Assembly (NCBI GenBank): GCA_018660505.1
Contig: JABJKE010000007.1
Span: 1 to 49,910 of the forward strand
DNA from: Rhodobiaceae bacterium
GTDB lineage: Bacteria; Pseudomonadota; Alphaproteobacteria; RS24
Direction: 5' to 3'
DNA length: 49,910 bases
Made by a program: the position numbers and the translations under genes. Each line of letters begins with the position of its first letter. The first letter of the stretch is position 1. The notes beneath the pieces are model-generated. The model had not been told where the DNA came from, did not search any database, and saw only the letters and a program-made list of their open reading frames with translations. This document shows positions 8,080-17,924 of this stretch, in pieces.

Positions 8080-11000
8080 ATGAAACGGGTTGGGCGGATT
8101 TTAACAGCCATGACGGGCTCTTTGGTCATCGCGATTTTAGTGTTGGCCATCGTCACCCGCATCACGCCTTTACCCGTGGCCCCGATTGCCAGCCTTGTTG
8201 AATGGGGGGTGCAGCGCAATCTTGGCATATCGATTGATATTAAGGGCGCGCGCTTGGGCTGGTCTTTGACCGCCAATATGTTTGCGCTTGAGGCCACGAG
8301 CATCGACATTGTCGACAGCGACGGCGCACAGCTGACCCTTGGCCGCGCTTATGCCAGTTTAAGCGGCGAGGCTTTATGGGAGTATGGCAAGTTTGCGCTC
8401 GCCGAGGTCGAGGTCGAAAGTTTGAAGGCGACTTTATCGGAGGCAAATCTTCTGCCGCCGGGTGTTACTTTATTTGTGCCCGACATAGCCGCGTCGCAAG
8501 GCGAAGCCCGGCCAAGTTTTTTAAAACGATTGGCCATCCGCGACATTACCATTGGCGAGCCGATAGCCAAGCGCGCGCAAAAATCTCAATTGCTGCTGAC
8601 CCATTATGGCGACCATATCAATTTAAATGCCAATATTGCCTATCAGCAAAACGGCCAACTTAGCTATATTTTGGCGGTGCTGAAGCTGACCCCGGGGCAG
8701 CGCGGCCACGGCGATTTTATTCTGGAAAATATGAACCCGCGCGACTTGGGGCGTGTGTCGACATTATTGGCGCCCCTGCAAGGTATTCATTTGCCGATTA
8801 CCGCTCAGCTCTCGGTCGATTTTAACGGCCAGGGAGAGCCGCAAACGGGGGCGGTGGATTTATTTGTCGCGCCCGGCGAGATTGTTTTATCGGGCACGCC
8901 CGTCGCCTTTAAAGAGCTGACGGTCTCGGGCACAGCGGATTTTGTGGAGCAGCGGGTTTCGCTGCGCGATGCCCGATTTAATGTGGCCGATGTGGCGGGC
9001 ACTTTATCGGGGGCGATGCGCTATCAAATGGATGAGGCGGGTCTGATTGACCAATTGCAGTTCGATTTAGATGGGCGCGGCGTGCAAGCGCGCCTGCCCA
9101 AATTGTTCGAGCAGGTTTTGCTTCTGCCGCACGCCAAAGCAAAGCTTCGCTATGATATCGCCTTGGGCAAAGTGACCATCGACGAGCTGACGGCAAAGCA
9201 TAATTTTGGCGAACTGGCTTTGGATGGCACCATTGGCTTGGCCAATAGCGACGTTTATTTTGATTTTACCACTCAGTTCGGGCGGATGGAACGCGAGGGG
9301 CTGTTGGCGCTCTGGCCTGTGCCGACCGCGCCGACCGTGAAAAAATGGGTGACGGATAATCTAACCGAAGCGGAGCTGGTAAGCGGCTCCTTAAAGCTAA
9401 CGGCAGGGCTGGCCGAATTGACCCAACGCAAGCGCACTGACCCTTTGCGCGAAGAGGCTTTGCAGCTTGATTTGAAATTGCAGCGCGCCAGTTTGCGGTT
9501 TTTAAAACAGCTGCCGCCGGTGCAGCAATTGAGCGCCGATTTATCTTTGCGGGGCAAAACCTTTCGGGTTCATGGACAAGGCGGCGTGGTGCATTTGCCG
9601 ACGCTGACCGACGGTATCGACCAAGGGAAAACGCGCGGCGTGGTGCTGGAGGAGGGGCGTTTCTTCCTAGCCAATTTGCGCGACCCCAATATACCGGCGG
9701 AAGTGAACTTTAGCGGCACGGGCGAGATACGCGACATCATTCGAGCGCTCAACGCGGCGCCTCTATCGATTGCGAAAAATATCGATTTCGACTTCGACCG
9801 GATACGCGGCGATGCCAAAGCCAAGGTGCGTTTAGCGGTGCCTTTGGGGGTCAAAGCCGATAGGACGAAGTTTGATTATCAGGTCGCCGCCACTAGTTTG
9901 GATGCCTCGGTGGATGGCGCCCTGGGGCCCTATACGATTTCCAAGGCGCGGGCGAGGGTCGATATTTCCAAAGCCGGTCTGTCGATTGTCGGGCGGGCGA
10001 AAGCCAATGGCGTGGCGGCTGGTTTTGCTTGGGAGCAACCGTTTGGCGCGCGCGCGCGGGAGGGCTCTCGCTTCGCGGCGCAGGGGCGGGTGTCGCCGCA
10101 AGATATGGTGGCGCTCCAGCAGGCTTGGGTCGGCGAGCGGGTGAAAGGCGAGGTGCCAGCCAAAGTTCTGGTGCTGGGGGGGCTGGATAATCCGACGCAA
10201 ATTCGCGTGTTCGCAGATTTAACCGAAGCGGAATTAATGCCAAGGCCGCTGGCCTATACCAAGCCCGTCGGTCTGGCCAGCAGCGTGCAAGTGGTTATGG
10301 GCACAGATGACGAAGGCGATGTGGACGATATTCGCGCCCGCCTGAAAATCGACGGCGAGAAAGACGTGCGGGTGCAGCTGACGCTCGATGGGCCAGTGGT
10401 TGAGCGTTTGAACCTGCCCGCGCTATCGCTTGGCCGCGACCGCAATCTGAAGGTTAGCATTGAGACGCGAGACGACGTGCGCCATGTGTCCTTCAGCGCC
10501 GACCAATTCGATGCCGAGAAGATTTTTCAAACTGGCAATAGCGAGCTTCGCGTGCCCAGCACTGCCTTTGAGGTCTTGCCGTTTTTGGGCGCCGATGCGG
10601 TCGTCGAAGGATATGTCGAGCGCCTGCTCGGCGGCCATAATACCCATGTCGATGGCGCGCGGGTAAGCCTGCTTCGCCAAGGGGGGTTGCATGAAAAACT
10701 GCGCCTGGATGGGGTTTTCCAAGATGCAACACCGGTGACGGCGCGGATTGACAGAGCCAGCCAGATACGGCGCGCGTTTTCTTTGCAAAGTCAAAATGCC
10801 GGCAATATTTTACGGATGTTTGATTGGCAAGACGGCATTTACGGCGGCAAAATGGAAGCCAGAGGCAGCCTATATGATTTGCGCATGGACGAGGAAAAAC
10901 GGCCGCGCGAAATTGCGGGGCGGATAACCGCCACCGGGTTCCGCGCCCGTAAAGTTCCCGTCATGGCGTCTATTTTAAGCCTCGCGTCGCTGACCGGTAT

Positions 11001-11430
11001 TTCCGACACGCTGACCGGCGATGGTATTAAATTTCGCAAATTGCAGTCTGACTTCTCGATAAACGACGGGCGCTTAAAACTGGAAGGCGGGCTGGTGCAT
11101 GGCGCTGCTGTGGGCTTTACCTTGCAGGGAGATTATGACCTGAGCAGCGATAAAATAGATATCGGCGGCACGGTTGTGCCCGCCTATTCGCTGAATTCCC
11201 TGCCGGGCAAAATACCGCTGCTGGGGCGTCTTCTGGGCGGACGCCGAGGCGAGGGGGTAATCGGCATCGGCTATCGCGTCAGTGGCCGGAGCGATGATTA
11301 TGATGTTTTGGTCAACCCGCTTTCGGTGTTAACGCCCGGCGTGTTTCGGCGAATTTTCGAATTTGGCATTGGTCTGCCAGACGACGACACGAAAGTTCCC
11401 GAGCCGCCGACGGAAGAGCTAACCGAATAG
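8080..11430 (+). CDS. Large AsmA-like / DUF3971 (YhdP-type) envelope protein
   Basis: A 1116-residue protein with one N-terminal transmembrane helix (about residues 10-30) and a very long periplasmic part made of repeated amphipathic beta-strands, ending in an AsmA-like C-terminal region (FRKLQSDFSINDGRLKLEGG, then a GDYDLSSDKIDIGGTVVP stretch). This is the layout of YhdP/TamB-type repeating beta-groove proteins, which move phospholipids between inner and outer membranes in enterobacteria (known); the role here is inferred. ATG 8080 is used, with GGAGA at 8062-8066. An upstream in-frame GTG at 8026 lacks a binding site. The end lies 7 bases from the convergent tyrS. Confidence 0.8.
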   Translation: MKRVGRILTAMTGSLVIAILVLAIVTRITPLPVAPIASLVEWGVQRNLGISIDIKGARLGWSLTANMFALEATSIDIVDSDGAQLTLGRAYASLSGEALWEYGKFALAEVEVESLKATLSEANLLPPGVTLFVPDIAASQGEARPSFLKRLAIRDITIGEPIAKRAQKSQLLLTHYGDHINLNANIAYQQNGQLSYILAVLKLTPGQRGHGDFILENMNPRDLGRVSTLLAPLQGIHLPITAQLSVDFNGQGEPQTGAVDLFVAPGEIVLSGTPVAFKELTVSGTADFVEQRVSLRDARFNVADVAGTLSGAMRYQMDEAGLIDQLQFDLDGRGVQARLPKLFEQVLLLPHAKAKLRYDIALGKVTIDELTAKHNFGELALDGTIGLANSDVYFDFTTQFGRMEREGLLALWPVPTAPTVKKWVTDNLTEAELVSGSLKLTAGLAELTQRKRTDPLREEALQLDLKLQRASLRFLKQLPPVQQLSADLSLRGKTFRVHGQGGVVHLPTLTDGIDQGKTRGVVLEEGRFFLANLRDPNIPAEVNFSGTGEIRDIIRALNAAPLSIAKNIDFDFDRIRGDAKAKVRLAVPLGVKADRTKFDYQVAATSLDASVDGALGPYTISKARARVDISKAGLSIVGRAKANGVAAGFAWEQPFGARAREGSRFAAQGRVSPQDMVALQQAWVGERVKGEVPAKVLVLGGLDNPTQIRVFADLTEAELMPRPLAYTKPVGLASSVQVVMGTDDEGDVDDIRARLKIDGEKDVRVQLTLDGPVVERLNLPALSLGRDRNLKVSIETRDDVRHVSFSADQFDAEKIFQTGNSELRVPSTAFEVLPFLGADAVVEGYVERLLGGHNTHVDGARVSLLRQGGLHEKLRLDGVFQDATPVTARIDRASQIRRAFSLQSQNAGNILRMFDWQDGIYGGKMEARGSLYDLRMDEEKRPREIAGRITATGFRARKVPVMASILSLASLTGISDTLTGDGIKFRKLQSDFSINDGRLKLEGGLVHGAAVGFTLQGDYDLSSDKIDIGGTVVPAYSLNSLPGKIPLLGRLLGGRRGEGVIGIGYRVSGRSDDYDVLVNPLSVLTPGVFRRIFEFGIGLPDDDTKVPEPPTEELTE

Positions 11431-11437
11431 GGGCTGC

Positions 11438-12694
11438 CTAGCGCGTCCGCAATAGGACGTGGCGCTTTTTGCCCGCCGATAGTTTTATCGCGCCCGCCAC
11501 AACATCGTCTTTGGTTAAATGAGCGGCAATGTCTTTTTGCGGCGTGTCATTTACTTTCGCGCCACCGCCTTGCACAAGGCGGCGCGCTTCCCCGTTAGAG
11601 CTGGCCAGCCCGGCCAGAACAAAGGCTTGCAATAGGCCTAAGCCGTCTTCCAAAAGCGCTGCGTCCATATCGACGCTGGGCAAGTCGTCGCTGGTGCCAC
11701 CGCCTTCGAAAGTCTCGAGGGCTGTGGCCTCGGCTTTTTGAGCCGCCTCTAAACCGTGGCACATGGCCGTGGCTTGGGTGGCGAGGATTTTCTTCGCCTC
11801 ATTTAACTCGGCCCCTTCGAGGGCTTCAAGGCGCGCGATTTCCGCCAGCGGCAACTCGGTGAATAATTTTAAGAAACGGCCAATATCGGCATCTTCTGTA
11901 TTGCGCCAAAACTGCCAGTAATCATAGACCGACAAAAGGTCTTGGTTGAGCCAAACGGCCCCTTGCGCGGTTTTGCCCATTTTGGCCCCCGACGCGGTGG
12001 TCAGTAGATTGGTGGTCAGGCCATAGGCTGATTTCTGGTCGGTGCGGCGGGTTAAATCAATGCCATTGACGATATTGCCCCATTGGTCCGAGCCGCCCAT
12101 TTGCAGGGTGCAATCATAGCGTCGGTTGAGCTCGAGAAAATCATAGGCTTGCAAAATCATATAATTAAATTCGAGGAAACTAAGCGGTTGCTCGCGCTCT
12201 AGCCGCAGTTTCACGCTGTCGAAACTCATCATCCGATTGACCGAAAAATGGCGGCCATAATCGCGCAAAAATTCGATGTAATTCAACTGCGAAAGCCAAT
12301 CGTCATTATCCACCATAATGGCGTCGGTGGGGCCTTCGCCAAAAGTCAGAAAGCGCTCGAAAGTGGCGCGAATGGTTTTTTTGTTCTCGTCGATTTTTTC
12401 TTGTGTCAACAATTGACGGCTTTCGTCTTTGCCGGACGGGTCGCCCACTTTGGTGGTGCCGCCGCCGATTACCACAATAGGGCGATGGCCCGCTTGTTGC
12501 AGCCGGCGCAGCATTAATATCGAGATTAAATTACCGACATGCAAAGACGGCGCCGTGCAATCATAGCCGATATAGCCCGTCACCACGCCATCGCCATCGG
12601 TTCCCAGCGCTTTATCCAGCGCCGTGTCATCGGTGCATTGGGCGATAAAGCCGCGTTCGTCGAGCGTTTTTAGAAAATCTGATGTATAAGTCAT
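11438..12694 (-). CDS. tyrS: Tyrosyl-tRNA synthetase
   Basis: A 418-residue class I aminoacyl-tRNA synthetase charging tRNA-Tyr in the cytoplasm. The HIGH-like motif is H52-VGN and the KMSKS-like motif is KMGKT at 238-242. The tyrosine-binding segment [25 protein letters not shown] is recognisable in the middle. An S4-like RNA-binding domain closes the protein (about 350-418). The length is normal for bacterial TyrRS. It is divergent from anmK with a gap of about 100 bases, and no T-box-like leader is seen in that gap. Confidence 0.96.
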   Translation of the reverse strand: MTYTSDFLKTLDERGFIAQCTDDTALDKALGTDGDGVVTGYIGYDCTAPSLHVGNLISILMLRRLQQAGHRPIVVIGGGTTKVGDPSGKDESRQLLTQEKIDENKKTIRATFERFLTFGEGPTDAIMVDNDDWLSQLNYIEFLRDYGRHFSVNRMMSFDSVKLRLEREQPLSFLEFNYMILQAYDFLELNRRYDCTLQMGGSDQWGNIVNGIDLTRRTDQKSAYGLTTNLLTTASGAKMGKTAQGAVWLNQDLLSVYDYWQFWRNTEDADIGRFLKLFTELPLAEIARLEALEGAELNEAKKILATQATAMCHGLEAAQKAEATALETFEGGGTSDDLPSVDMDAALLEDGLGLLQAFVLAGLASSNGEARRLVQGGGAKVNDTPQKDIAAHLTKDDVVAGAIKLSAGKKRHVLLRTR

Positions 12695-12755
12695 GAATGA
12701 AACTGTTAAGCAAACCGCCTTTGAAAATCAAGAGGCCATATTGGCCAGCCGATAA

Positions 12756-12783
12756 GCCAGCCCTGAAGTTAGGGATATCTGGC
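12756..12783 (+). other. Imperfect hairpin upstream of anmK
   Basis: The tyrS-anmK gap holds an inverted repeat: GCCAG-CCCT, a 6-base loop, AGGG, a 4-base bulge, then CTGGC. It ends 14 bases before the anmK ATG. No T-tract follows, so it is not a typical terminator. It could be an operator or affect translation of anmK; this is speculative. Confidence 0.4.
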
Positions 12784-12797
12784 GGGGTCTGCGCGCC

Positions 12798-13913
12798 ATG
12801 AGTGCGATAAAAACTTGCCTCGGGCTGATGAGCGGCACCTCTTTGGATGGCATTGATTTAGCGCTTCTGGAAACCGATGGCGAGGCGCATATCGTGGCCT
12901 TGCGCGATGGGTTTGCGGCCTATGATGGCGCCACGCGCGCGGCTTTGCGCGAGGCGCTTGATAGTGCCGCCGCTCTGCCAACGCCGGTGCTGGCTGATTT
13001 GGCTCTCTGGCCGTCGGAATTAATCAGCGCCGATGCTTTGGTGACGCAGGCGCATATTGAGGCGGTGCAAAATTTTCTCTCCTCTTCTGGCTCTGCTGGC
13101 GAAACCATTTCGCTGATTGGCTTTCATGGCCAAACCCTTGTGCATCGTCCCGAGGATGGGTTCACGCTGCAAATTGGCGACGGGCAGGCTTTGGCGCAAG
13201 CTTTGGGCGTCGATGTCATCGGCCAATTTCGCCGTGCGGATATGGCGGCTGGCGGACAAGGCGCGCCGCTTGCGCCTTTATATCATGCGGCTTTGCTGGG
13301 CGAGGCGCGCCCGCAAGCGGTGTTAAACCTCGGCGGCATTGCCAATGTGACTTGGCTTGGCTCGCAAGGGGATTTGCTGGCTTTTGATACCGGCCCCGCC
13401 AATGCTCTGCTGGATGATTGGGTGCAGCAGAAAACCGCCCAAGCCTATGATGAAAACGGGGCTTTGGCGGCGCGGGGGCAGGTCGATGAGACGGCGCTTG
13501 CCGCTTTGATGGCGCATCCGTTTTTTACCGCGCCGCCGCCCAAATCTCTCGATCGATTGGCCTTCGATGCGACGCCGATACAGGCGCTTTCGGCCGAAGA
13601 TGGTGCCGCCACATTGACCGCTTTTACCGCCGCCAGCGTGGCGGCAGGTCTGCGCTTATGCCCTGAAAAGCCAAGCCGATTGATTTTATGCGGCGGCGGT
13701 CGGCATAATAAAACCCTGTGCCAAGCGCTCGAGGCGCGCACGCATGTGCCAGTGGTGGATTGCGATGGTTTGGGATGGCGCGGCGATGCGCTGGAGGCGC
13801 AAGCCTTTGCTTGGCTGGCCTTGCGCAGCCAAAAAGGCTTGCCGCTAAGCCACCCGAAGACAACGGGGGTTAGCGCGCCGACGACAGGCGGCGAGATCTA
13901 TAGCGCGCGCTAA
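12798..13913 (+). CDS. anmK: Anhydro-N-acetylmuramic acid kinase
   Basis: A 371-residue kinase of the hexokinase/actin fold that converts 1,6-anhydro-MurNAc to MurNAc-6-phosphate, recycling peptidoglycan fragments. The diagnostic N-terminal motif GLMSGTSLDGIDLALL (about 9-24) is present. So are the conserved GFHGQT segment, the LNLGGIANVT motif and the DTGPANALLDDW motif. The length matches the family. The start is an ATG with only a weak upstream G-rich sequence. The downstream alpha/beta hydrolase converges on it with a gap of 17 bases. Confidence 0.95.
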   Translation: MSAIKTCLGLMSGTSLDGIDLALLETDGEAHIVALRDGFAAYDGATRAALREALDSAAALPTPVLADLALWPSELISADALVTQAHIEAVQNFLSSSGSAGETISLIGFHGQTLVHRPEDGFTLQIGDGQALAQALGVDVIGQFRRADMAAGGQGAPLAPLYHAALLGEARPQAVLNLGGIANVTWLGSQGDLLAFDTGPANALLDDWVQQKTAQAYDENGALAARGQVDETALAALMAHPFFTAPPPKSLDRLAFDATPIQALSAEDGAATLTAFTAASVAAGLRLCPEKPSRLILCGGGRHNKTLCQALEARTHVPVVDCDGLGWRGDALEAQAFAWLALRSQKGLPLSHPKTTGVSAPTTGGEIYSAR

Positions 13914-13930
13914 GGCCCGCCTATTTCAGT

Positions 13931-14584
13931 TTATTTATTGGCAATTTCGGTGATGCGTTTGTCGAGATATTTGCTGACCACGCCGTCGAGCGTATCCATA
14001 TCTTTTTCAAAGAAATGATTGCCGCCTTTGATGTTTTGATAATCAATGGTGATGCCTTTTTGCGCTTGCAGGCGTTCGACCAATTTTTCGATATCGTCTT
14101 TCGGCACAATGCGGTCGGCATCGCCATGGGTAATCAGACCGCTGGCAGGGCAGGGCGCCAAAAAGGTGAAATCGTAAAAATTGGCAGGCGGGGCGACCGA
14201 TATAAAGCCAGAGATTTCAGGCCGGCGCATCAGCAATTGCATACCAATCCACGCGCCAAAACTATAACCCGCAACCCAACATTGGCGCGCATCGACACTG
14301 AGCGCTTGCAGCCAATCGAGCGCCGCGGCGGCATCGGATAATTCGCCAATGCCATCGTCAAATTCGCCTTGGCTTCGGCCAACGCCACGGAAGTTAAACC
14401 GCAGCACGGAAAAGCCGCGACTGGCAAATTGATGATGTAATTGATAGGCCACAGGATTGTTCATACTGCCGCCCAATTGGGGCAGCGGATGTAAAATCAT
14501 GGCAATCGGGGCGCCGGGTTCTTTATTTTGGGTAAAGCGGCCTTCTAGGCGACCCTCTGGGCCGTTAAAAATTACTTCTGGCAT
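13931..14584 (-). CDS. Alpha/beta hydrolase
   Basis: A 217-residue serine hydrolase-fold protein of the compact dienelactone-hydrolase-like type. The nucleophile elbow is GYSFG with S108. The acid is probably D155 or D157 in THGDADRIVP, and the base is H190 in GGNHFF. An oxyanion-type segment HPLPQLGGSM lies at about 32-41. The natural substrate is unknown. Homologues are often found beside the iscR-suf cluster in alphaproteobacteria, as here, where it is divergent from iscR across the regulatory region, but no functional link to Fe-S assembly is established. Confidence 0.85.
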   Translation of the reverse strand: MPEVIFNGPEGRLEGRFTQNKEPGAPIAMILHPLPQLGGSMNNPVAYQLHHQFASRGFSVLRFNFRGVGRSQGEFDDGIGELSDAAAALDWLQALSVDARQCWVAGYSFGAWIGMQLLMRRPEISGFISVAPPANFYDFTFLAPCPASGLITHGDADRIVPKDDIEKLVERLQAQKGITIDYQNIKGGNHFFEKDMDTLDGVVSKYLDKRITEIANK

Positions 14585-14615
14585 TGTCTGACGCTCCCAC
14601 CACGCTTGAATGTGT

Positions 14616-14648
14616 AAACTTGACTAATTTAGTCGGATTTACTATATC
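14616..14648 (+). promoter_or_regulatory. iscR/suf promoter with overlapping IscR-type operator
   Basis: The sequence TTGACTAATTTAGTCGG at 14620-14636 contains GACT-N5-AGTC, the core of the E. coli type 1 (cluster-bound) IscR site, with an AATTT centre fitting the R-W-W-W-Y pattern. The same bases form a -35 element TTGACT (14620-14625), and 17 bases later lies TATATC (14643-14648) as a -10. An operator overlapping the promoter fits negative autoregulation by [2Fe-2S]-IscR. The leader to the iscR ATG is about 85 bases. Confidence 0.8.
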
Positions 14649-14739
14649 TCTACTCAGTTGAGCCATGTGATAGCGAAAAGCCGACAGGTAATGCAAGGTT
14701 TTTCGTAAAACCTCAATAGAAACAATAGGGTAGAATAAG

Positions 14740-15258
14740 ATGAAACTCTCCACGCGAGGCCGTTATGCCGTTATGGCGATGGCCGATATCGCGCAGCAAG
14801 CCGCGCTCAGCGCGCCGAATGGGCAAATGGCGCCCATGAAACTGGCAGATATTGGTCTGCGGCAGGAGATTTCGCTCAATTATTTGGAACAAATTTTTGG
14901 CGATTTGCGCCGCGCCGAATTGGTCACCAGCCATCGCGGGGCGCATGGCGGGTATACGCTGGCGGCGGCGCCCGAGCGGATTCGCATTGGCGATGTTATT
15001 CAGGCGGTCGATGAGCCGGTGGAAGTGACGCGCTGTGGCTCCTCTTCGGGCTGTTTGGCCAAACAAGCGCGCTGCCTGACGCATGATTTATGGGCCCAAT
15101 TGGGGCAGACGATTTATCAGTTCTTAAATTCGATTTCGCTGGCCGATGTGGTGAGCGGCAAAGATTTATCGATGCTGCCGCATGGTCTTGCCCAAACCTC
15201 GCTGGTGCAATTGGCGCAAGGCGAGGGCCTTGAAACCTCTGGGGAGGCAGGCGAATGA
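14740..15258 (+). CDS. iscR: Rrf2 family Fe-S cluster-sensing regulator IscR
   Basis: A 172-residue winged-helix transcription factor. The N-terminal helix-turn-helix (about 1-65) reads MKLSTRGRYAVMAMADIA, typical of Rrf2/IscR. Cluster ligands C99, C105 and C112 are followed by LTH115, which aligns with the cysteines and histidine that hold [2Fe-2S] in IscR. It is the first gene of the suf operon, and its stop overlaps the next start (ATGA at 15255-15258). It most likely represses its own promoter when clusters are plentiful. Confidence 0.93.
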   Translation: MKLSTRGRYAVMAMADIAQQAALSAPNGQMAPMKLADIGLRQEISLNYLEQIFGDLRRAELVTSHRGAHGGYTLAAAPERIRIGDVIQAVDEPVEVTRCGSSSGCLAKQARCLTHDLWAQLGQTIYQFLNSISLADVVSGKDLSMLPHGLAQTSLVQLAQGEGLETSGEAGE

Positions 15259-16412
15259 GCCGGGTTTACCTAGATTATAATGCCACAGCGCCGCTGCGCC
15301 CCGAGGCGCGCGACGCTTTGCTGGCCGCTTTGGATATTGGCAATCCATCGTCAGTGCATCACGAGGGACGCCAAGCGCGCGCTTTGGTGGAAACCGCGCG
15401 CCAAGATATTGCCGCCATGGTTGGGGCCCATCCCGAGACGGTTATTTTCACCTCGGGCGGCACAGAAGCGTGCAATTTGGCGTTGAATTTACGCCAGGCC
15501 CCGAACGGAAAAATCGGCCGCATTCTGGTCAATGCCATCGAGCATTCGGCGGTGCTGGAAGCGGCCAAACAAAGCGATTTGCCGGTTGAGATAATGCCCG
15601 TGACGCCCCAAGGGGTGCTGGATATCGCGGCGCTGGAAGCGCTTTTGCAAGAGGAAACGCCGGCTTTGGTGTGCCTCATGCTGGCCAATAATGAGACGGG
15701 CGTTGTTCAGCCCGTCGCCCAAGTGGGTGCCTTGGTGAAAGCCCACGGCAGCCTGTTGTTTTGCGATGGCGTGCAAGCGGCAGGCAAAACGCCCATTCAA
15801 ATGATTGCCATGGGCATAGATGCGCTCAGCCTTTCAGGCCATAAACTTGGCGCGCCAATGGGCGTGGGGGCTTTGGTCACGCGGCCCAGCGTGGTGGTGC
15901 CGCCGCAGCTTATCGGGGGCGGGCAAGAATTAGGGCGTCGCGCAGGCTCGGAAAATATTTCCGGCATTGCCGCTTTTGCGGCCGCCGCGCGCTCGGCGAT
16001 GGCGGGGCTCGAGGCGTTTCAAAATTTGGCCAGCCAGCGCGATAGCATGGAAGCCGCTTTGCTGGCGGCGCAACCCGAGGTGCATATTTTTGGCCGCGAG
16101 GTGACGCGTCTGGCCAATACCAGTTGCTTCGCCTTGGCGGGCTTGAGCAGCGAGACTTTGGTGATGGGGTTAGACCTCGATGGCCTGTCGGTAAGTGCGG
16201 GTTCGGCGTGCTCCAGCGGCAAGGTGTCGCGCAGTCATGTGCTGGAAGCCATGGGCGTGCCACCCCATATCAGTCAAGCGGTGGTGCGCATCAGCCTTGG
16301 CTGGCAAAGCCACACAGAAGACACAGATAAATTGGTTGCAGCCTGGTGCCGATTGGCAGCACGGCGTGACCCGAAACAACGCGATGTAACCCAAACCACG
16401 GCGGCGGAGTAA
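15255..16412 (+). CDS. Cysteine desulfurase, IscS/NifS type
   Basis: A 385-residue class V aminotransferase that takes sulfur from cysteine as an enzyme persulfide. PLP lysine K197 lies in SLSGHKLGAP and the persulfide cysteine C319 in SAGSACSSGK, within a long mobile loop of the group I (IscS/NifS) kind. It overlaps iscR by four bases and leads into sufB. A second desulfurase (SufS type) lies further down the operon. An iscS-like gene after iscR in an otherwise Suf operon is typical for alphaproteobacteria. It is slightly shorter than E. coli IscS (404 residues). Confidence 0.92.
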   Translation: MSRVYLDYNATAPLRPEARDALLAALDIGNPSSVHHEGRQARALVETARQDIAAMVGAHPETVIFTSGGTEACNLALNLRQAPNGKIGRILVNAIEHSAVLEAAKQSDLPVEIMPVTPQGVLDIAALEALLQEETPALVCLMLANNETGVVQPVAQVGALVKAHGSLLFCDGVQAAGKTPIQMIAMGIDALSLSGHKLGAPMGVGALVTRPSVVVPPQLIGGGQELGRRAGSENISGIAAFAAAARSAMAGLEAFQNLASQRDSMEAALLAAQPEVHIFGREVTRLANTSCFALAGLSSETLVMGLDLDGLSVSAGSACSSGKVSRSHVLEAMGVPPHISQAVVRISLGWQSHTEDTDKLVAAWCRLAARRDPKQRDVTQTTAAE

Positions 16413-16418
16413 ACCACC

Positions 16419-17924
16419 ATGAGCGAAGCGAAAGCAATCATAGAGAGCGAAGCGAAAGCCTCCATTGATAAAGATACGGTGGAACAAGTCGCCCAATTCG
16501 GCGGTGAGCATTATAAATATGGCTTCACCACAGATGTGGATATGGACCGTGTCGAAAACGGACTAAGCGAAGATATCATCCGCTTCATCTCGGCCAAAAA
16601 AGACGAGCCGCAATGGCTGCTCGATTGGCGCCTCGACGCCTATGAGCGCTGGCTGACCATGGAGGAGCCAGAGTGGGCGCATGTCGATTATCCAAAAATC
16701 GATTATCAGGACTTGTGCTATTACGCGGCGCCGAAATCGATGGAAGATGGGCCCAAAAGCCTCGATGAAGTCGATCCGGAGCTTTTGAAAACCTATGAGA
16801 AATTGGGCATTCCGCTCATCGAACAAGAAATGCTGGCTGGCGTGCGAAAAGTTGCCGTCGATGCGGTGTTTGATAGCGTGTCTGTGGGCACGACGTTTCG
16901 CGATGAGCTGGCCAAAGAGGGCGTGATTTTTTGTTCGTTCTCGGAAGCCGTGAAAGAGCATCCAGATTTGGTGCAGAAATATCTCGGCTCCGTGGTGCCT
17001 AAATCCGATAATTATTTCACCGCCTTGAACTCGGCCGTGTTCTCTGATGGCTCTTTTGTCTACATCCCGCCGGGGGTGCGTTGCCCGATGGAATTATCGA
17101 CTTATTTCCGCATCAATGAAGCCAATACCGGACAATTTGAGCGCACGCTGGTGATTGCCGATAAAGGCTCTTACGTCAGCTATCTGGAAGGCTGCACGGC
17201 GCCGATGCGCGACGAAAATCAATTGCACGCCGCCGTGGTGGAATTAGTGGCCTTGGAAGACGCGGAGATTAAATATTCGACGGTGCAAAACTGGTATCCG
17301 GGCGACGCCGATGGCAAGGGCGGGATTTATAATTTCGTCACCAAACGCGGCGATTGTCGCGAAGACCGCGCCCGCATCAGCTGGACACAAGTGGAAACGG
17401 GCTCGGCCGTGACGTGGAAATACCCAAGCTGCATTTTGCGCGGCGATGGCAGCTCGGGCGAGTTTTACTCGATTGCCATCTCGAATAATTTGCAGCAGGT
17501 CGATAGCGGCACCAAGATGATTCATTTAGGCAAAAACACCTCGAGCAAGATTATCTCGAAAGGCATTTCGGCCGGGCGCTCGTCGAATTGCTATCGCGGG
17601 CAAGTGAGCGTGCATCCCAAAGCTGCCGATGCGCGCAATTTTACGCAATGCGATAGCCTGCTCATCGGCGATAAATGCGCCGCCCATACCGTGCCCTATA
17701 TCGAGGCGAAAAACCTATCTGCCGTGCTGGAGCATGAGGCGACGACGTCGAAAATTAGCGACGACCAATTGTTTTTCTGCCAGCAACGCGGCCTCGATGC
17801 CGAAGAGGCAGTGGCCTTGATTGTCAACGGTTTCTGCCGTGATGTTTTGCAAAACCTGCCTATGGAGTTTGCCGTGGAAGCGCAAAAACTCGTGGGCATC
17901 TCCCTAGAAGGAAGTGTCGGATGA
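16419..17924 (+). CDS. sufB: Fe-S cluster assembly scaffold SufB
   Basis: A 501-residue beta-helix scaffold of the SufBCD complex on which nascent clusters form. The conserved core [20 protein letters not shown] and the cluster/sulfur-acceptor cysteine in [13 protein letters not shown] are intact. The C-terminal SufC-binding helices end in LEGSVG. GGAG precedes the ATG by about 8 bases. The stop overlaps the sufC start in ATGA at 17921-17924, indicating translational coupling. Confidence 0.97.
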   Translation: MSEAKAIIESEAKASIDKDTVEQVAQFGGEHYKYGFTTDVDMDRVENGLSEDIIRFISAKKDEPQWLLDWRLDAYERWLTMEEPEWAHVDYPKIDYQDLCYYAAPKSMEDGPKSLDEVDPELLKTYEKLGIPLIEQEMLAGVRKVAVDAVFDSVSVGTTFRDELAKEGVIFCSFSEAVKEHPDLVQKYLGSVVPKSDNYFTALNSAVFSDGSFVYIPPGVRCPMELSTYFRINEANTGQFERTLVIADKGSYVSYLEGCTAPMRDENQLHAAVVELVALEDAEIKYSTVQNWYPGDADGKGGIYNFVTKRGDCREDRARISWTQVETGSAVTWKYPSCILRGDGSSGEFYSIAISNNLQQVDSGTKMIHLGKNTSSKIISKGISAGRSSNCYRGQVSVHPKAADARNFTQCDSLLIGDKCAAHTVPYIEAKNLSAVLEHEATTSKISDDQLFFCQQRGLDAEEAVALIVNGFCRDVLQNLPMEFAVEAQKLVGISLEGSVG

